Positions 44,743-53,984 of a stretch of DNA of 64,000 nt are shown in pieces (position 1 is the stretch's first letter; each line of letters begins with the position of its first letter). Position numbers and translations under genes: made by a program. The DNA is taken from positions 1-64,000 of the forward strand of contig CAMJML010000004.1 in the NCBI GenBank assembly GCA_946407015.1. The letters run 5' to 3'. The notes under the pieces are model-generated. The model was not told where the DNA came from. It saw only the letters and a program-made list of their open reading frames with translations, and did no database searches. Source of the stretch: an uncultured Selenomonadales bacterium (lineage in GTDB: Bacteria; Bacillota; Negativicutes; DSM-1736; Dendrosporobacteraceae).

Positions 44743-44857
44743 TTTGTTTATCCTGCAGGCTGACAGCCAAGGGCTTGTCAGGCAGGGTTATTCGACGAGA
44801 CAGCGGGCGAGTCAGTGACTCCAGCCAATGTAAGTCAGGAATAAGGAGCGAATGGAA

Positions 44858-46090
44858 ATGAATTTACGTCAAGAAGCATTACAATTTCACCGTGAACATC
44901 AGGGTAAGTTAACAATGGTGACCAAGGTCGGCCTAAAGAATGAGTATGATCTGAGTTTGGCCTACACGCCGGGGGTGGCGGAACCCTGTAAAGAAATTCA
45001 GACTGATAAAGACTTATCGTTTGAATATACCTGCCGCGGCAATATGGTCGGGGTTGTGACCGACGGGACCAGGGTGCTGGGGTTGGGCGATATTGGTCCG
45101 GAAGCCAGTATGCCGGTCATGGAAGGAAAAGCCGTCCTCTATAAGCTGTTGGGCGATGTCGATGCCATTCCCATTTGCCTGGACACCAAAGATGCCGCGA
45201 AATTTGTGGAAACCGTTCGCCTGCTGCAGCCGTGTTTTGCGGGCATCAATTTGGAAGATATTGAATCCCCCAAATGCTTTGAGATTGAAAAACAGCTGAA
45301 CAATGTGATGGAAATCCCAGTCTTTCATGATGACCAGCATGGCACAGCGATCGCTTGTTTAGCAACCGTAATCGGCGCGTTGCGGCTGGTTAAGAAAGAC
45401 CTTGAGGAGGTCCGTATTGTGGTAAACGGAGCCGGTGCGGCCGGTACGGCCATTGTGCAGCTGCTGCTCCACGCGGGAGCTCAGGATGTCATTATGCTGG
45501 ATTCGCGGGGGATTATGGCTGAAGGGATGAATATGAGACGGGTCAACAGCGTTCAGGCCATGCTGCTGCCCAAAACCAATCAACAAAAACTTCAGGGCGG
45601 GTTAAAAGAAGCGGTGCAAGGAGCGGATGTCTTAATTGGCGTTTCGGCTCCCGGCGTCTTTACAGCCCAGACAATAAGCTGCATGAACCGGGATGCCATT
45701 GTGCTGGCCCTCTGCAATCCTGATCCGGAAATCGCTTATGAGGCAGCCAAGGCAGCCGGTGTGAAGGTGGCGGGCACGGGACGGTCGGATTCACCCAATC
45801 AGGTGAACAATGTACTGGTATTTCCGGGCTTGTTTCGCGGGGCGATCGATGTAAGAGCCCGTAAGATCAATGACGCGATGAAATTGGCAGCAGCCTATGC
45901 GATTGCCGATCTGGTGGATGAACAACAGCTCCGGGAGGATTATGTGGTTCCCAATGTATTTGACACACGGGTAGCTCCGGCCGTAGCCGCAGCCGTTGCC
46001 CGGGCGGCCATGGACACCGGCGTGGCCAGGCTCAAAAAAGATCCTGAGAAAGTCCGGACAGAAGCTGCAGCCAGAATTAAGGGGGTATAA
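44858..46090 (+). CDS. NAD(P)-dependent malic enzyme
   Basis: A 410-residue short-form malic enzyme that oxidatively decarboxylates malate to pyruvate. Visible: the tyrosine motif [13 protein letters not shown], the [29 protein letters not shown] segment with the catalytic lysine, the metal-binding [11 protein letters not shown], and the nucleotide-binding [12 protein letters not shown]. There is no C-terminal phosphotransacetylase domain. ATG 44858 has the better spacing to AGGAG (44844-44848); ATG 44852 is possible. It heads a run of co-oriented genes whose other members are a dicarboxylate carrier, a peptidase, a secreted hydrolase and a porin, so imported or released malate would enter central metabolism here. 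Confidence 0.94.
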   Translation: MNLRQEALQFHREHQGKLTMVTKVGLKNEYDLSLAYTPGVAEPCKEIQTDKDLSFEYTCRGNMVGVVTDGTRVLGLGDIGPEASMPVMEGKAVLYKLLGDVDAIPICLDTKDAAKFVETVRLLQPCFAGINLEDIESPKCFEIEKQLNNVMEIPVFHDDQHGTAIACLATVIGALRLVKKDLEEVRIVVNGAGAAGTAIVQLLLHAGAQDVIMLDSRGIMAEGMNMRRVNSVQAMLLPKTNQQKLQGGLKEAVQGADVLIGVSAPGVFTAQTISCMNRDAIVLALCNPDPEIAYEAAKAAGVKVAGTGRSDSPNQVNNVLVFPGLFRGAIDVRARKINDAMKLAAAYAIADLVDEQQLREDYVVPNVFDTRVAPAVAAAVARAAMDTGVARLKKDPEKVRTEAAARIKGV

Positions 46091-46226
46091 ACCTGGCAGG
46101 CAGGCCCCGGCCGGGGAGTGCCTGCGGAGTGCGAAGGGGGGGCGGACAGCATTTAGGGATGCGGGCGCTCAAGCGCATCCAACCGGGACTACTGAGATGA
46201 ATTGACAAAGAAAGAAGGGGTGCAGT

Positions 46227-47576
46227 TTGCTTGGTGTTGTTGTTGCAGGTTTAGTGATATTGCTGATTGCCTACTTAGTGTATAAAAAATATAAGCCTCA
46301 GACCGTCATTTTATTGGGCGGCATGATTTTGCTCGCCAGTGCCAATCTCCTGAGTCATCCGATACTTGCTGCAAAGCAAAGCACAGGAAATGCCTGGCTG
46401 GATATTTTTAAAGTGGTTGAAGATTTGACGAGTAATCGTGTTGCCGGTTTGGGCTTGATGATTATGGCGGTGAGCGGGTTTGTGAAGTATATGGACGTGA
46501 TCGGTGCGAGCAAGGCCTTTGTCCATATCGGAGTTAAGCCCTTGCAATTTATCCGTTCGCCTTATGTGTTGGTGGCCTGTGCTTATCTGATCGGTCAGCT
46601 GATGAAAATGGCCATTACCAGCGCCGCCGGCCTGGGCGTACTGCTGATGGCGACTATGTTTCCGATTTTACTTAGCCTGGGCATTTCGCGCGGCGCTGCT
46701 GCCGCTGTCATTGTCAGTGCTTCCTGTATTGACCTGGGCCCGGCAGCAGGAACGTCGAATCTGATGGCTAAAACAGCCGGCATTGACGTGGTAGCCTATT
46801 TTATGAATTATCAGTTGGTGGTAGCTATTCCGGTTATTTTAACGATCGCCGTCTTACACGCATTTGTGCAACGGTATTACGATCGCAAAGAAGGCTTAAC
46901 CGGAGCGGAGCAACTAGATAGCCAAGCCAATGAGCTGCCTCCTAAGATTTATGCCATTCTGCCTATTTTACCGCTGCTGATGATCTTTTGTTTCAGTCCG
47001 GTCGTTGGCTCAAAGCTGAAGATGAGTCTGGTCAGTGCCATGTTTTTGGGATTGTTTATCGCCATGGTGTTTGAATGGATCCGGACGCGCAACCTGAAAG
47101 AAGTATTCGGCGGTATCCAAAAATTCTTTGACGGCATGGGCAGTGCCTTTGCCAGTGTGGTGACCCTGATCATTGCCGGCGAACTGTTTGCTACAGGCTT
47201 GACGGCCATTGGTGCGGTCGATACTGTCATCACGGCGTCGAAGAATGCCGGACTTGGGGAAGAAGCCATGACCATTCTGCTGCAAGTTGTCATTGCCGGT
47301 GCAACGATTTTAACCGGGTCCGGGGATGCCACCGTATTCTCTTTTGCCGGCCTGGCTCCTGTCATTGCCTCTCACCATGGAGTCAATCCGGTGGAAATGC
47401 TGATCCCGATGCAGTTTTCCGCAACGCTTGCCCGTTCTGTTTCACCCATCTCAGCCGTTATGATTGCTGTGGCGGGGATTGCGGCCGTTTCACCGTTTGA
47501 CATTGCGAAAAGAACGATGATCCCGTTAGGGGCAGGATTAATTGTGACTACCGTGGCGTCTTTGACGCTGATTTAA
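46227..47576 (+). CDS. DcuC-family C4-dicarboxylate transporter
   Basis: A 449-residue membrane protein with about twelve helices, resembling DcuC-type anaerobic C4-dicarboxylate carriers: SRGAAAAVIVSASCIDLGPAAGTSNLMAKTAG and TILTGSGDATVFSFAGLAPVIASHHG are characteristic, as is the terminal ARSVSPISAVMIAVAGIA. It would take up malate or fumarate and/or export succinate. TTG 46227 follows GAAGGGG. The 136-base gap before it holds a GC-rich hairpin (about 46093-46123) and a second stem GGATGCG/CGCATCC (46157-46181), with no T run, so read-through from malic enzyme is likely. Confidence 0.88.
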   Translation: MLGVVVAGLVILLIAYLVYKKYKPQTVILLGGMILLASANLLSHPILAAKQSTGNAWLDIFKVVEDLTSNRVAGLGLMIMAVSGFVKYMDVIGASKAFVHIGVKPLQFIRSPYVLVACAYLIGQLMKMAITSAAGLGVLLMATMFPILLSLGISRGAAAAVIVSASCIDLGPAAGTSNLMAKTAGIDVVAYFMNYQLVVAIPVILTIAVLHAFVQRYYDRKEGLTGAEQLDSQANELPPKIYAILPILPLLMIFCFSPVVGSKLKMSLVSAMFLGLFIAMVFEWIRTRNLKEVFGGIQKFFDGMGSAFASVVTLIIAGELFATGLTAIGAVDTVITASKNAGLGEEAMTILLQVVIAGATILTGSGDATVFSFAGLAPVIASHHGVNPVEMLIPMQFSATLARSVSPISAVMIAVAGIAAVSPFDIAKRTMIPLGAGLIVTTVASLTLI

Positions 47577-47603
47577 CACCAAGGGGAAAAGGGTGATCGT
47601 GTT

Positions 47604-48749
47604 ATGGAAATAGCAACATTAGAACTAGCGAACTATCTGAAAGAACTTGAATATTTAGTCAACATTGACAGTGTATCTTCGGATGCAGCAGGGACTGCAA
47701 AAATTGCCGAGTTTATGGCGGACAAATACCGTGCATTAGGCTGGCAAGTGAATAGGCATCACTTCAATGACACCGTCGGCCCTTGCCTTGAAATTACCAA
47801 TCAAGCGGCAAAGCAATTTGATGTGCTGATTTTGGCTCATATGGATACCGTTTTTCCAATTGGCACAGCCAAGGGAAGACCGTTTTTCGTGCAGGATGGA
47901 CGGGCGTACGGACCGGGAGTGATTGACTGCAAGGCGGGTTTGCTAAGCAGCTTCTATGCTTTGGCAGCCCTGAACCAAGCCGGCCGACTGGCTGGCAAAG
48001 CGGTTTGTGTCTTTCTCAACAGTGATCATGAGGGGATCAGTTCCAAATATTCGAAATCCTATACCGAGCAATTGGCTCGTAAAAGCAAGTGCACGCTGGT
48101 TCTTGAGGGAGCAAGGGCCAATGGCGATCTTGTGAATAAGCGGAAGGGCATTGGCCGGTATTTTATTGAGATCAGCGGTGTCGAAGCTCACGCCGGCGTG
48201 GATCATCACAAAGGCCGTAATGCGATTGAAGAACTGGCCCATTGGGTTTTGGCCTTACAGGGCCAAACCGATTATACCAAAGAAACCACGTTGAATATCG
48301 GCAAAATTTCCGGGGGCACTTCGATCAGTTCTGTGCCGAATTACGCCAGAGCTGAACTGGATGTCCGCTTCTATGACCAGCAAGAAGTGATCAAGATTGA
48401 ACAGCTTATGCAGGAGTTGGCTGCCCAGCCTCATGTTGCGGGGACAACCGCTAAAGTGACGGGCGGGATTACCCGTCCTGCCATGGTGCCTAGCGCCAAG
48501 ACCGAAGAACTCAGCCGGGCGATTGACGAAATCGGCCGTTCCCTGCAAGTGGAATTTGGCTGGACAGCCAGCGGTGGCGGATCAGACGGCAGTTTTGCGG
48601 CCGCGGTTGGCAGTCCGACCATTGACGGTTTGGGGCCGGTTGGCGGTGGTGCCCATAGTGCGCAGGAATATCTGGAAATTGCTACCGTGGAACCGCGCTA
48701 CCAGCTGCTTTGCAGCATCATTGCCTATGTGATCAACTGGCAGCGGTAA
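47604..48749 (+). CDS. M20 family metallopeptidase (carboxypeptidase G2-like)
   Basis: A 381-residue cytoplasmic di-zinc peptidase without signal peptide. Ligand motifs: LILAHMDTVFP, YGPGVIDCKAGL, NSDHEGISS with the catalytic glutamate, and GGGAHSAQEYLEI at the C-terminus; the dimerisation domain lies at about 190-300 (GVEAHAGVDHHKGRNAIEELA). This pattern is closest to glutamate carboxypeptidases, which cut N-acyl or peptide bonds beside glutamate or similar acids. It starts 28 bases after the transporter gene, so it may act on an imported conjugate. Substrate not determinable from sequence. Confidence 0.9.
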   Translation: MEIATLELANYLKELEYLVNIDSVSSDAAGTAKIAEFMADKYRALGWQVNRHHFNDTVGPCLEITNQAAKQFDVLILAHMDTVFPIGTAKGRPFFVQDGRAYGPGVIDCKAGLLSSFYALAALNQAGRLAGKAVCVFLNSDHEGISSKYSKSYTEQLARKSKCTLVLEGARANGDLVNKRKGIGRYFIEISGVEAHAGVDHHKGRNAIEELAHWVLALQGQTDYTKETTLNIGKISGGTSISSVPNYARAELDVRFYDQQEVIKIEQLMQELAAQPHVAGTTAKVTGGITRPAMVPSAKTEELSRAIDEIGRSLQVEFGWTASGGGSDGSFAAAVGSPTIDGLGPVGGGAHSAQEYLEIATVEPRYQLLCSIIAYVINWQR

Positions 48750-48813
48750 GGCCAGCTTAAAGCGTGGTTCCGTCTAAGACCATATAAAAACTATTCGAGC
48801 GGGAGGGTAAAGC

Positions 48814-50250
48814 ATGAAGAAAATCGGAAAAACGGGCTGGGTCAAAACCATCTTAATGGCAGCGGCCGTGATGATGGGTGCTTGGATGATCGCGCCGCAG
48901 GCGCAGGCCATGTCCACTTTTGTCAACGGAGCCCATGATGTCGTGGTCGAGCATCTTGACGATATGACCACGAATAATCCGGAGCAATATAAAGGATTTT
49001 TGGAGTCACTCAAAAATGACAGCCGGAACTACAGCAATTGGGATGCGGCGGGCAATCCATCGCGCCCTGAATGGACAATCCCGAAAGGGGTCGTACCTGG
49101 TATTCAAATCAAAGGCATTATTGGGGATGCGCATTTTGTGATGCGTATTCCGGATAAATGGAATGGGCGGCTCGTGGTGGGAGCACCGGGCGGGACAGGC
49201 AGCGAGCTGTCGGCCGACCAGCGGTTAAGCGATTATGTGCTGACTAAATTTGATGAAAACGGCAATTCTTACGCCTACGCGTATACCGATAAAAGCGCCC
49301 GGGGTGAAATTATTCCCACCCTTCACGGTGAGATTAAAAAAGCCTGGCGGGGCAGAACGGTTTATCTGCATCCGGATGATGGGATCGCAACCTGGAACAA
49401 AAGAATGCATGAACTGACCGTTGCGACCAAAGATGTGTTGAAAAAACTTAAGGGAGAAGGTCCTCGATATACCTATATCAACGGACAATCCAACGGCGGC
49501 TATGTGACCCGTTATGCCCTGGAAAACGACGGTGATCTTTATGATGGCGGCCTTGACTGGATGGGCGTTCTCTGGACACCGGAAGTGAATAATATCAGCA
49601 TCAAAATCGACCAATACCGCGATATCAATATCCTTCGCGATCCCAAGGCTACACCGGAACAAAAAGCGGCAGCCAGGGCCCATTATGGGCTGCCGGCGGA
49701 ATCGGATTTTCTCATTGATAAAACCATCCGGGGCGGCAAAGGCTTGCTGGATGATTCGCTGCGGATGAAATATGATCCCGAATGGAAATACCGTGATTGG
49801 TCGGAATATGGCCAGCATCCGGAAGATTATGACGGCTATGACTGGCACAAACGGCCTCAAAAAGTAAAAGACCGGATCAAACCCTTCGCGTTAACCGGCA
49901 ATATTAAAAAGCCAATGATTACCCTGCATGGGACCTGGGATGTGCAAATCAATCCAAACTATAATTCCGTTTACTATGGCCAATTAATTGCCGATAAAGG
50001 CAAGGCCAATCTTCATCGCCTGTATCTGATCGATCATGCGCACCATACCGATGCCATTGTCGGCGATCCCAAGGTGGACAAAAATCATGCCATGCAGCCC
50101 ATTCTGCCTTATTCCCACCAGGCCTTTGACCTGCTGGTCGACTGGGTAGAAAAAGGTATTGCACCGCCGGACAATCAAACCATTCCGGTACCTCAGGATA
50201 AGAAAAAAGCCATTGATATCAAAACCGGAAAAGAGATTGAGATGTACTAA
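48814..50250 (+). CDS. Secreted alpha/beta hydrolase, tannase/feruloyl-esterase-like
   Basis: A 478-residue exported enzyme: signal peptide 1-32 (cleavage near APQAQA). The catalytic serine is in NGQSNGGYVTRY (about residue 229), preceded by a core strand PDKWNGRLVVGAPGGTG that recalls tannase/feruloyl esterase and hydroxybutyrate-oligomer hydrolase families. The acid is probably the aspartate of HGTWDVQI and the base one of the histidines in IDHAHHTD. The middle (about 255-360) is an insertion or lid. It presumably hydrolyses an ester outside the cytoplasm, in line with the adjacent porin and dicarboxylate carrier. ATG 48814 follows GGAGGG. Confidence 0.75.
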   Translation: MKKIGKTGWVKTILMAAAVMMGAWMIAPQAQAMSTFVNGAHDVVVEHLDDMTTNNPEQYKGFLESLKNDSRNYSNWDAAGNPSRPEWTIPKGVVPGIQIKGIIGDAHFVMRIPDKWNGRLVVGAPGGTGSELSADQRLSDYVLTKFDENGNSYAYAYTDKSARGEIIPTLHGEIKKAWRGRTVYLHPDDGIATWNKRMHELTVATKDVLKKLKGEGPRYTYINGQSNGGYVTRYALENDGDLYDGGLDWMGVLWTPEVNNISIKIDQYRDINILRDPKATPEQKAAARAHYGLPAESDFLIDKTIRGGKGLLDDSLRMKYDPEWKYRDWSEYGQHPEDYDGYDWHKRPQKVKDRIKPFALTGNIKKPMITLHGTWDVQINPNYNSVYYGQLIADKGKANLHRLYLIDHAHHTDAIVGDPKVDKNHAMQPILPYSHQAFDLLVDWVEKGIAPPDNQTIPVPQDKKKAIDIKTGKEIEMY

Positions 50251-50294
50251 AACCGGTCTAAGGCCGGTTGCAAAAATAAGAGGGGGATTGTTTC

Positions 50295-51422
50295 ATGAAG
50301 AAAACTGTGTTGACTTGTGTGACTGCCGCGCTGGTGATGGGACTGGCTGGCAGTGGTTATGCCGCTGAACCGACTGTTGATGCGCAGCAAGCCGAGCTGA
50401 ATGCCTTGAAAGCCCGCCTGGCGGTGATCGAAAAACGGATTAAAGATCAGGAAGTCAAGCAAAAGAAAACCGATGAAACCGTGAAGAAAAACAAAGCCAG
50501 TGAATTGAAATTTTATGGTGATGCCAGAATCCGGTCCATCAACTCCGGGGATGGTTACAGTTTTGAGCAGCGTGTCCGGCTGAATATGGAAAAGCAAATC
50601 AATAAAGATGCTTTTATCCGGGTGCGCGCCATTTCCATGAATGAAAACGAATTAGGCACGACCGGAACGGACGATGCCAATAATAAAATTGACAATGCTT
50701 ATATGCAGTTTAACAATCTTTATGGTGATAAAAATTCCTCTCTGAAGTTCGGCCGTTTCGGACATAGCTTTGGCACGACCGGCTACTGGTCTTCGGCAGG
50801 CAGTCTGGGCATGTATGATGGTATCGAGGTCACAACCGGTAAAGTGGTCAAGATCTCAACCGGCTTTGGGGACTGGGGAGCAGCCAAAGACAATAGTACA
50901 ACGTCAGACAAAAATAAGACTACTCTGAATAAATTAGAGAAAAACGTCTTCCTCAAGCTAGGCTACAAGCCCAATCGCGACACCACCTTACAAGCCTGGC
51001 ATATCCGGGAAACCAATGCCGATGCCAGCCCGGTCGATTATGAAGTAACCGGCTTGGGTTTTAAGACCAATGTGGGCAAGAACCTAAACCTGGCCGGCGA
51101 TTACAGCAAAAACGTGGCCATTGACGGTGATCCGACCGGCTTGTTTTTCACGCTGACTTACGGTGATGCCGATGAAAGCACCCCTCATTCCTATGAAGCC
51201 CGCCTGTATTATGCCGATGTCGACAAAGGCAATGTACCGGGAACTTTAAATAAAAGCATCAATATCCCCTGTAATGATGTCAAAGGACCGGGACTCAGCC
51301 TGCACTATGTCGTAACCGAAGGGGTGCTGGCAGAATTTTTGACCGGCTTTAATATGGAAAAGAAAAGCACCGGTATCGATAACGACAATTACTATCGTTT
51401 CCAGGTTAGCACGAAATTCTAA
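50295..51422 (+). CDS. Outer-membrane beta-barrel porin
   Basis: A 375-residue protein with signal peptide 1-23 (ending GSGYAA), a short charged coiled coil (about 28-68, QQAELNALKARLAVIEKRIKDQE) and a barrel of alternating amphipathic strands to the terminal YYRFQVSTKF. The C-terminal phenylalanine, strand pattern and lack of internal hydrophobic helices are typical of outer-membrane porins recognised by BamA. It has no SLH domain, unlike many Negativicutes porins; the coiled coil may serve as periplasmic spacer. It shows that the organism has an outer membrane. It starts 44 bases after the secreted hydrolase, and a terminator follows. Confidence 0.85.
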   Translation: MKKTVLTCVTAALVMGLAGSGYAAEPTVDAQQAELNALKARLAVIEKRIKDQEVKQKKTDETVKKNKASELKFYGDARIRSINSGDGYSFEQRVRLNMEKQINKDAFIRVRAISMNENELGTTGTDDANNKIDNAYMQFNNLYGDKNSSLKFGRFGHSFGTTGYWSSAGSLGMYDGIEVTTGKVVKISTGFGDWGAAKDNSTTSDKNKTTLNKLEKNVFLKLGYKPNRDTTLQAWHIRETNADASPVDYEVTGLGFKTNVGKNLNLAGDYSKNVAIDGDPTGLFFTLTYGDADESTPHSYEARLYYADVDKGNVPGTLNKSINIPCNDVKGPGLSLHYVVTEGVLAEFLTGFNMEKKSTGIDNDNYYRFQVSTKF

Positions 51423-51427
51423 TGCAC

Positions 51428-51470
51428 AAGCAGGCAAACCCGTCCATAAGGATGTGGTTTGCCTGCTTAT
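51428..51470 (+). terminator. Terminator after the porin gene
   Basis: AAGCAGGCAAACC (51428-51440) is the exact complement of GGTTTGCCTGCTT (51456-51468). The T tract is weak. Confidence 0.75.
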
Positions 51471-51501
51471 TCATGAACCACGGGGGCCGTCCCTGGGGTT
51501 C

Positions 51502-51545
51502 AAAAGGCTGAACATGCACAGGTGGGTGTGCATGTTCAGCCTTTT
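51502..51545 (-). terminator. Terminator of the convergent small gene
   Basis: A perfect 19-base inverted repeat (51502-51520 with 51527-51545) with a six-base loop; on the minus strand it ends in TTTT. Confidence 0.85.
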
Positions 51546-51561
51546 AGGTTTAGGTGACCTA

Positions 51562-51889
51562 CTATAGTGGGGTAACGGGTGCAATGATCTGAATTTGATT
51601 GATATTGATAGCAACAATGCCGGTTAACGTAAAGGTGATGGGCGTGGCTCCGGGAATGAGGATAACCGAGCCGGTTGTTCCCAGGCCGACGAATAAGAAA
51701 TCAGATTCATTATTTTGAGGATTGATAGGATAAATGCCAGGATAGAGATTACGGTCCAATTCGGCCACCAGCGAACCGGTTAATACGTAGGGAACCCCAC
51801 CGGTACCATTGGTCAATGCCCCGTTTTACAAGAACAATCCGGACTTGCAAACCAGGCAGCAGTTATAATCCGTGTAAGGATTTTGCCAT
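51562..51889 (-). pseudogene. Small Cys-containing protein gene, apparently broken
   Basis: The last 84 codons (51816-51562) form an open frame for a beta-rich hydrophobic protein (LYPGIYPINPQNNESDFLFVGL, ITFTLTGIVAININQIQII). Further upstream in the same frame a TAA at 51828-51826 interrupts, and beyond it the frame stays readable (WQNPYTDYNCCLVCKSGLFL) up to an ATG at 51889 that has a strong GGGGG ribosome site 8 bases before it but lies in another frame. One nonsense change plus one small indel in the A-run at about 51885-51880 would thus explain the present state. The intact product would have about 109 residues. Family not recognised. Confidence 0.5.
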
Positions 51890-52095
51890 ATTGTTAACCC
51901 CCTTCATTGTTTGGCTTTGAGCCGACTACATTATATGAACAACTTATGTAAATTCTAATGCGGTGTCACCTTCCAATCTGGTAAATTAACGGAAAAACAG
52001 CTTCCGGGAGGCTAATATTTTTTGGGGTTTTTAAAAATACTAAAGAGAGTTTAGCGTTCCATTGCAGCGGCTGAGCAAGTCCGAATGCTGCCGTG

Positions 52096-52623
52096 ATGGC
52101 GGCGGAAAACTTTGTACCTGATCATGATGACCTTGGGATGGTGATGTTGTTGACTAATAGTCAAAACGGGTCTGGCCATGCATTAAAGTTTATACTCCTC
52201 GGAATTGTGGGTGCGGTGATCGGAATGCTGGTTTTCGGTGCCGGCTTGTCGTATGCCGATAATCCGGTCTTTTGCGGCAGCTGCCATTCAATGCAGCACG
52301 TTTATGCGACTTGGCAAAGCTCCAGTCATCAGCATTTTACTTGCGGGGACTGTCATTTACCACACGATAGCTTGGTAAGCAAGCTGTATGTAAAAGGTGA
52401 AAATGGCATGCGCCATACTTATCATGAAGTGATGCGGGATTATCCGGAACCGATTGCCTTTACCCAAACGGCTGCCGTGATTGCCAATCAGAATTGTCTG
52501 CGCTGTCATGCCTATGTGGTCGGCAATACGGCCCTGGCCCATGGCAACGGAAACTGTATCGCTTGTCATCGCGGCCTGCCTCATGGTCGCGGCAATGCGG
52601 AAGGAGGAGTCAAGGTTGAGTAG
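52096..52623 (+). CDS. nrfH: Tetraheme cytochrome c NrfH, quinol dehydrogenase subunit
   Basis: A membrane-anchored NapC/NirT-type cytochrome that takes electrons from menaquinol and passes them to NrfA. One transmembrane helix (KFILLGIVGAVIGMLVFGAGL, about residues 31-51) is followed by four heme-binding sites: CGSCH, CGDCH, CLRCH and CIACH. About 175 residues from ATG 52096; no good ribosome site marks the start, and ATG 52138 or 52144 would give a shorter leader more like other NrfH. The stop overlaps the nrfA start by 8 bases, showing translational coupling. Confidence 0.93.
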   Translation: MAAENFVPDHDDLGMVMLLTNSQNGSGHALKFILLGIVGAVIGMLVFGAGLSYADNPVFCGSCHSMQHVYATWQSSSHQHFTCGDCHLPHDSLVSKLYVKGENGMRHTYHEVMRDYPEPIAFTQTAAVIANQNCLRCHAYVVGNTALAHGNGNCIACHRGLPHGRGNAEGGVKVE

Positions 52624-53899
52624 AAAACAAAAATTTTTGGCGGTATTTCTAGGGACGCTGGTGCTGTTTTTCGGGTTTGTCATGGTTCGGGTATGGGCCT
52701 TAAAACCACCGTCAACCATGAAGCTGACGGCTATTCAGGCAGGAGAATATGACCCGGCGGTATGGGGACAGGCTTATCCGCTGCAATATCAAAGTTATTT
52801 GAAGAACAAAGAAACGGAACCATCACCGACAGGCTATAATGGCAGCGTCAATTACCAGAAAGCCGAGCGGCAGACTGAAATCTATACGAACTTTAAGGGC
52901 AACCCTTTTAGTAAAGATTACACCGAAGACCGCGGCCACCTTTATGCCCTGGAAGATTTGCAGCATTCCAAGCGGATTGGGCCGGCCAGCAAAGGGGCGT
53001 GCATCACCTGTAAGACGCCGGCTATTGAACAATTCTACAACCAGATGGGCTGGGGATATGCCAACCAGCCATTAAGTGATTTGCTGGCACAGTCCAAGCA
53101 TCCGGTCAGTTGTGCTAATTGTCATGATCCGGCGACCATGAATCTGAGAGTGACTCAGCCGGCCTTTATTGAAGCCTTAGCCCGTAAAGGGGTGGATGTC
53201 ACAAAAGCCAGCCGTCAAGAAATGCGCAGTTATGTTTGCGGCCAGTGTCATTCCGAATACTATTTTGCTCCTGGCAGCAATCAGGTGGTTTTTCCGTGGG
53301 ATAATGGCTATACACCTCAGGAAATGTATCAATATTATGCGTCCCAGCCCAATGGTTTTGCGCAGGATTTTATTCATCCTGATTCTAAGACTCCGGTGTT
53401 AAAGGCCCAGCATCCGGATTATGAGGAATGGCTCAATGGCACGCACGGCAAATTTGGCGTATCCTGTGCCGACTGTCATATGCCATATGTTCGCAGCAAT
53501 GCCCAAAAGTATTCCTCTCACTGGATGACCAGCCCGCTCCGCAACGTTCATGAGTCCTGTCTGCCCTGCCATACGCAAGGAGCGGATCAGTTGTATAATC
53601 AGGTACGGGCAACGCAGGATAATACCTGGCAATTGCAGCGTACGGCCGGACTGACCGTGGAGCGGGCCCATAAGGCTATTGCCAAAGCGGCAGCAGTGTC
53701 CGGTGCTAATCAAGCTGAACTGGACAAAGCCCGTGAGCTTCTGCGCCAGGCTCAATGGTACTGGGACTATGTAGCGGCCGCCAATAGTCAGGGATTCCAT
53801 AACGCGGTCCAGGAATTGCATACCCTAGGTCAATCCATCGATTTAGCCAATCAAGCCATTGATGCGGCAAATCGGGCTGCCGGGACCAACAGCCTGTAA
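52616..53899 (+). CDS. nrfA: Ammonia-forming cytochrome c nitrite reductase NrfA
   Basis: A 427-residue pentaheme enzyme that reduces nitrite to ammonium on the outer face of the membrane. N-terminal signal anchor at residues 7-24. The special active-site heme has the lysine-ligated CITCK motif (C129 to K133); the others are CANCH, CGQCH, CADCH and CLPCH. Also present are PWDNGYTPQEMYQYY and GTHGKFGVSCADCHMPY. TTG 52616 follows AAGGAGG (52601-52607); a longer frame overlapping nrfH is rejected. With nrfH this permits respiratory ammonification or nitrite detoxification. No nitrate reductase is in the window. Confidence 0.97.
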   Translation: MSRKQKFLAVFLGTLVLFFGFVMVRVWALKPPSTMKLTAIQAGEYDPAVWGQAYPLQYQSYLKNKETEPSPTGYNGSVNYQKAERQTEIYTNFKGNPFSKDYTEDRGHLYALEDLQHSKRIGPASKGACITCKTPAIEQFYNQMGWGYANQPLSDLLAQSKHPVSCANCHDPATMNLRVTQPAFIEALARKGVDVTKASRQEMRSYVCGQCHSEYYFAPGSNQVVFPWDNGYTPQEMYQYYASQPNGFAQDFIHPDSKTPVLKAQHPDYEEWLNGTHGKFGVSCADCHMPYVRSNAQKYSSHWMTSPLRNVHESCLPCHTQGADQLYNQVRATQDNTWQLQRTAGLTVERAHKAIAKAAAVSGANQAELDKARELLRQAQWYWDYVAAANSQGFHNAVQELHTLGQSIDLANQAIDAANRAAGTNSL

Positions 53900-53929
53900 T
53901 TTATTTACTTTTCCTGTCAACATCTTACA

Positions 53930-53958
53930 TTTACAGACCAAAAGATGGTTGTTATAAT
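53930..53958 (+). promoter_or_regulatory. Promoter of the secreted unknown protein
   Basis: TTTACA (53930-53935) and TATAAT (53953-53958) are separated by exactly 17 bases and lie 27 bases before the next start codon. Confidence 0.78.
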
Positions 53959-53984
53959 GTAGCATGTACAAGGGAGGTAATAAC

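Noticed and set aside
44661-44861. 66-codon open frame before malic enzyme
   Set aside because: No ribosome site, composition unlike a protein, contains the palindromic site and overlaps the malic enzyme start.
52481-52615. N-terminal extension of nrfA inside nrfH
   Set aside because: The extra residues are the out-of-frame reading of nrfH; TTG 52616 has a good AAGGAGG site and gives a standard signal anchor.
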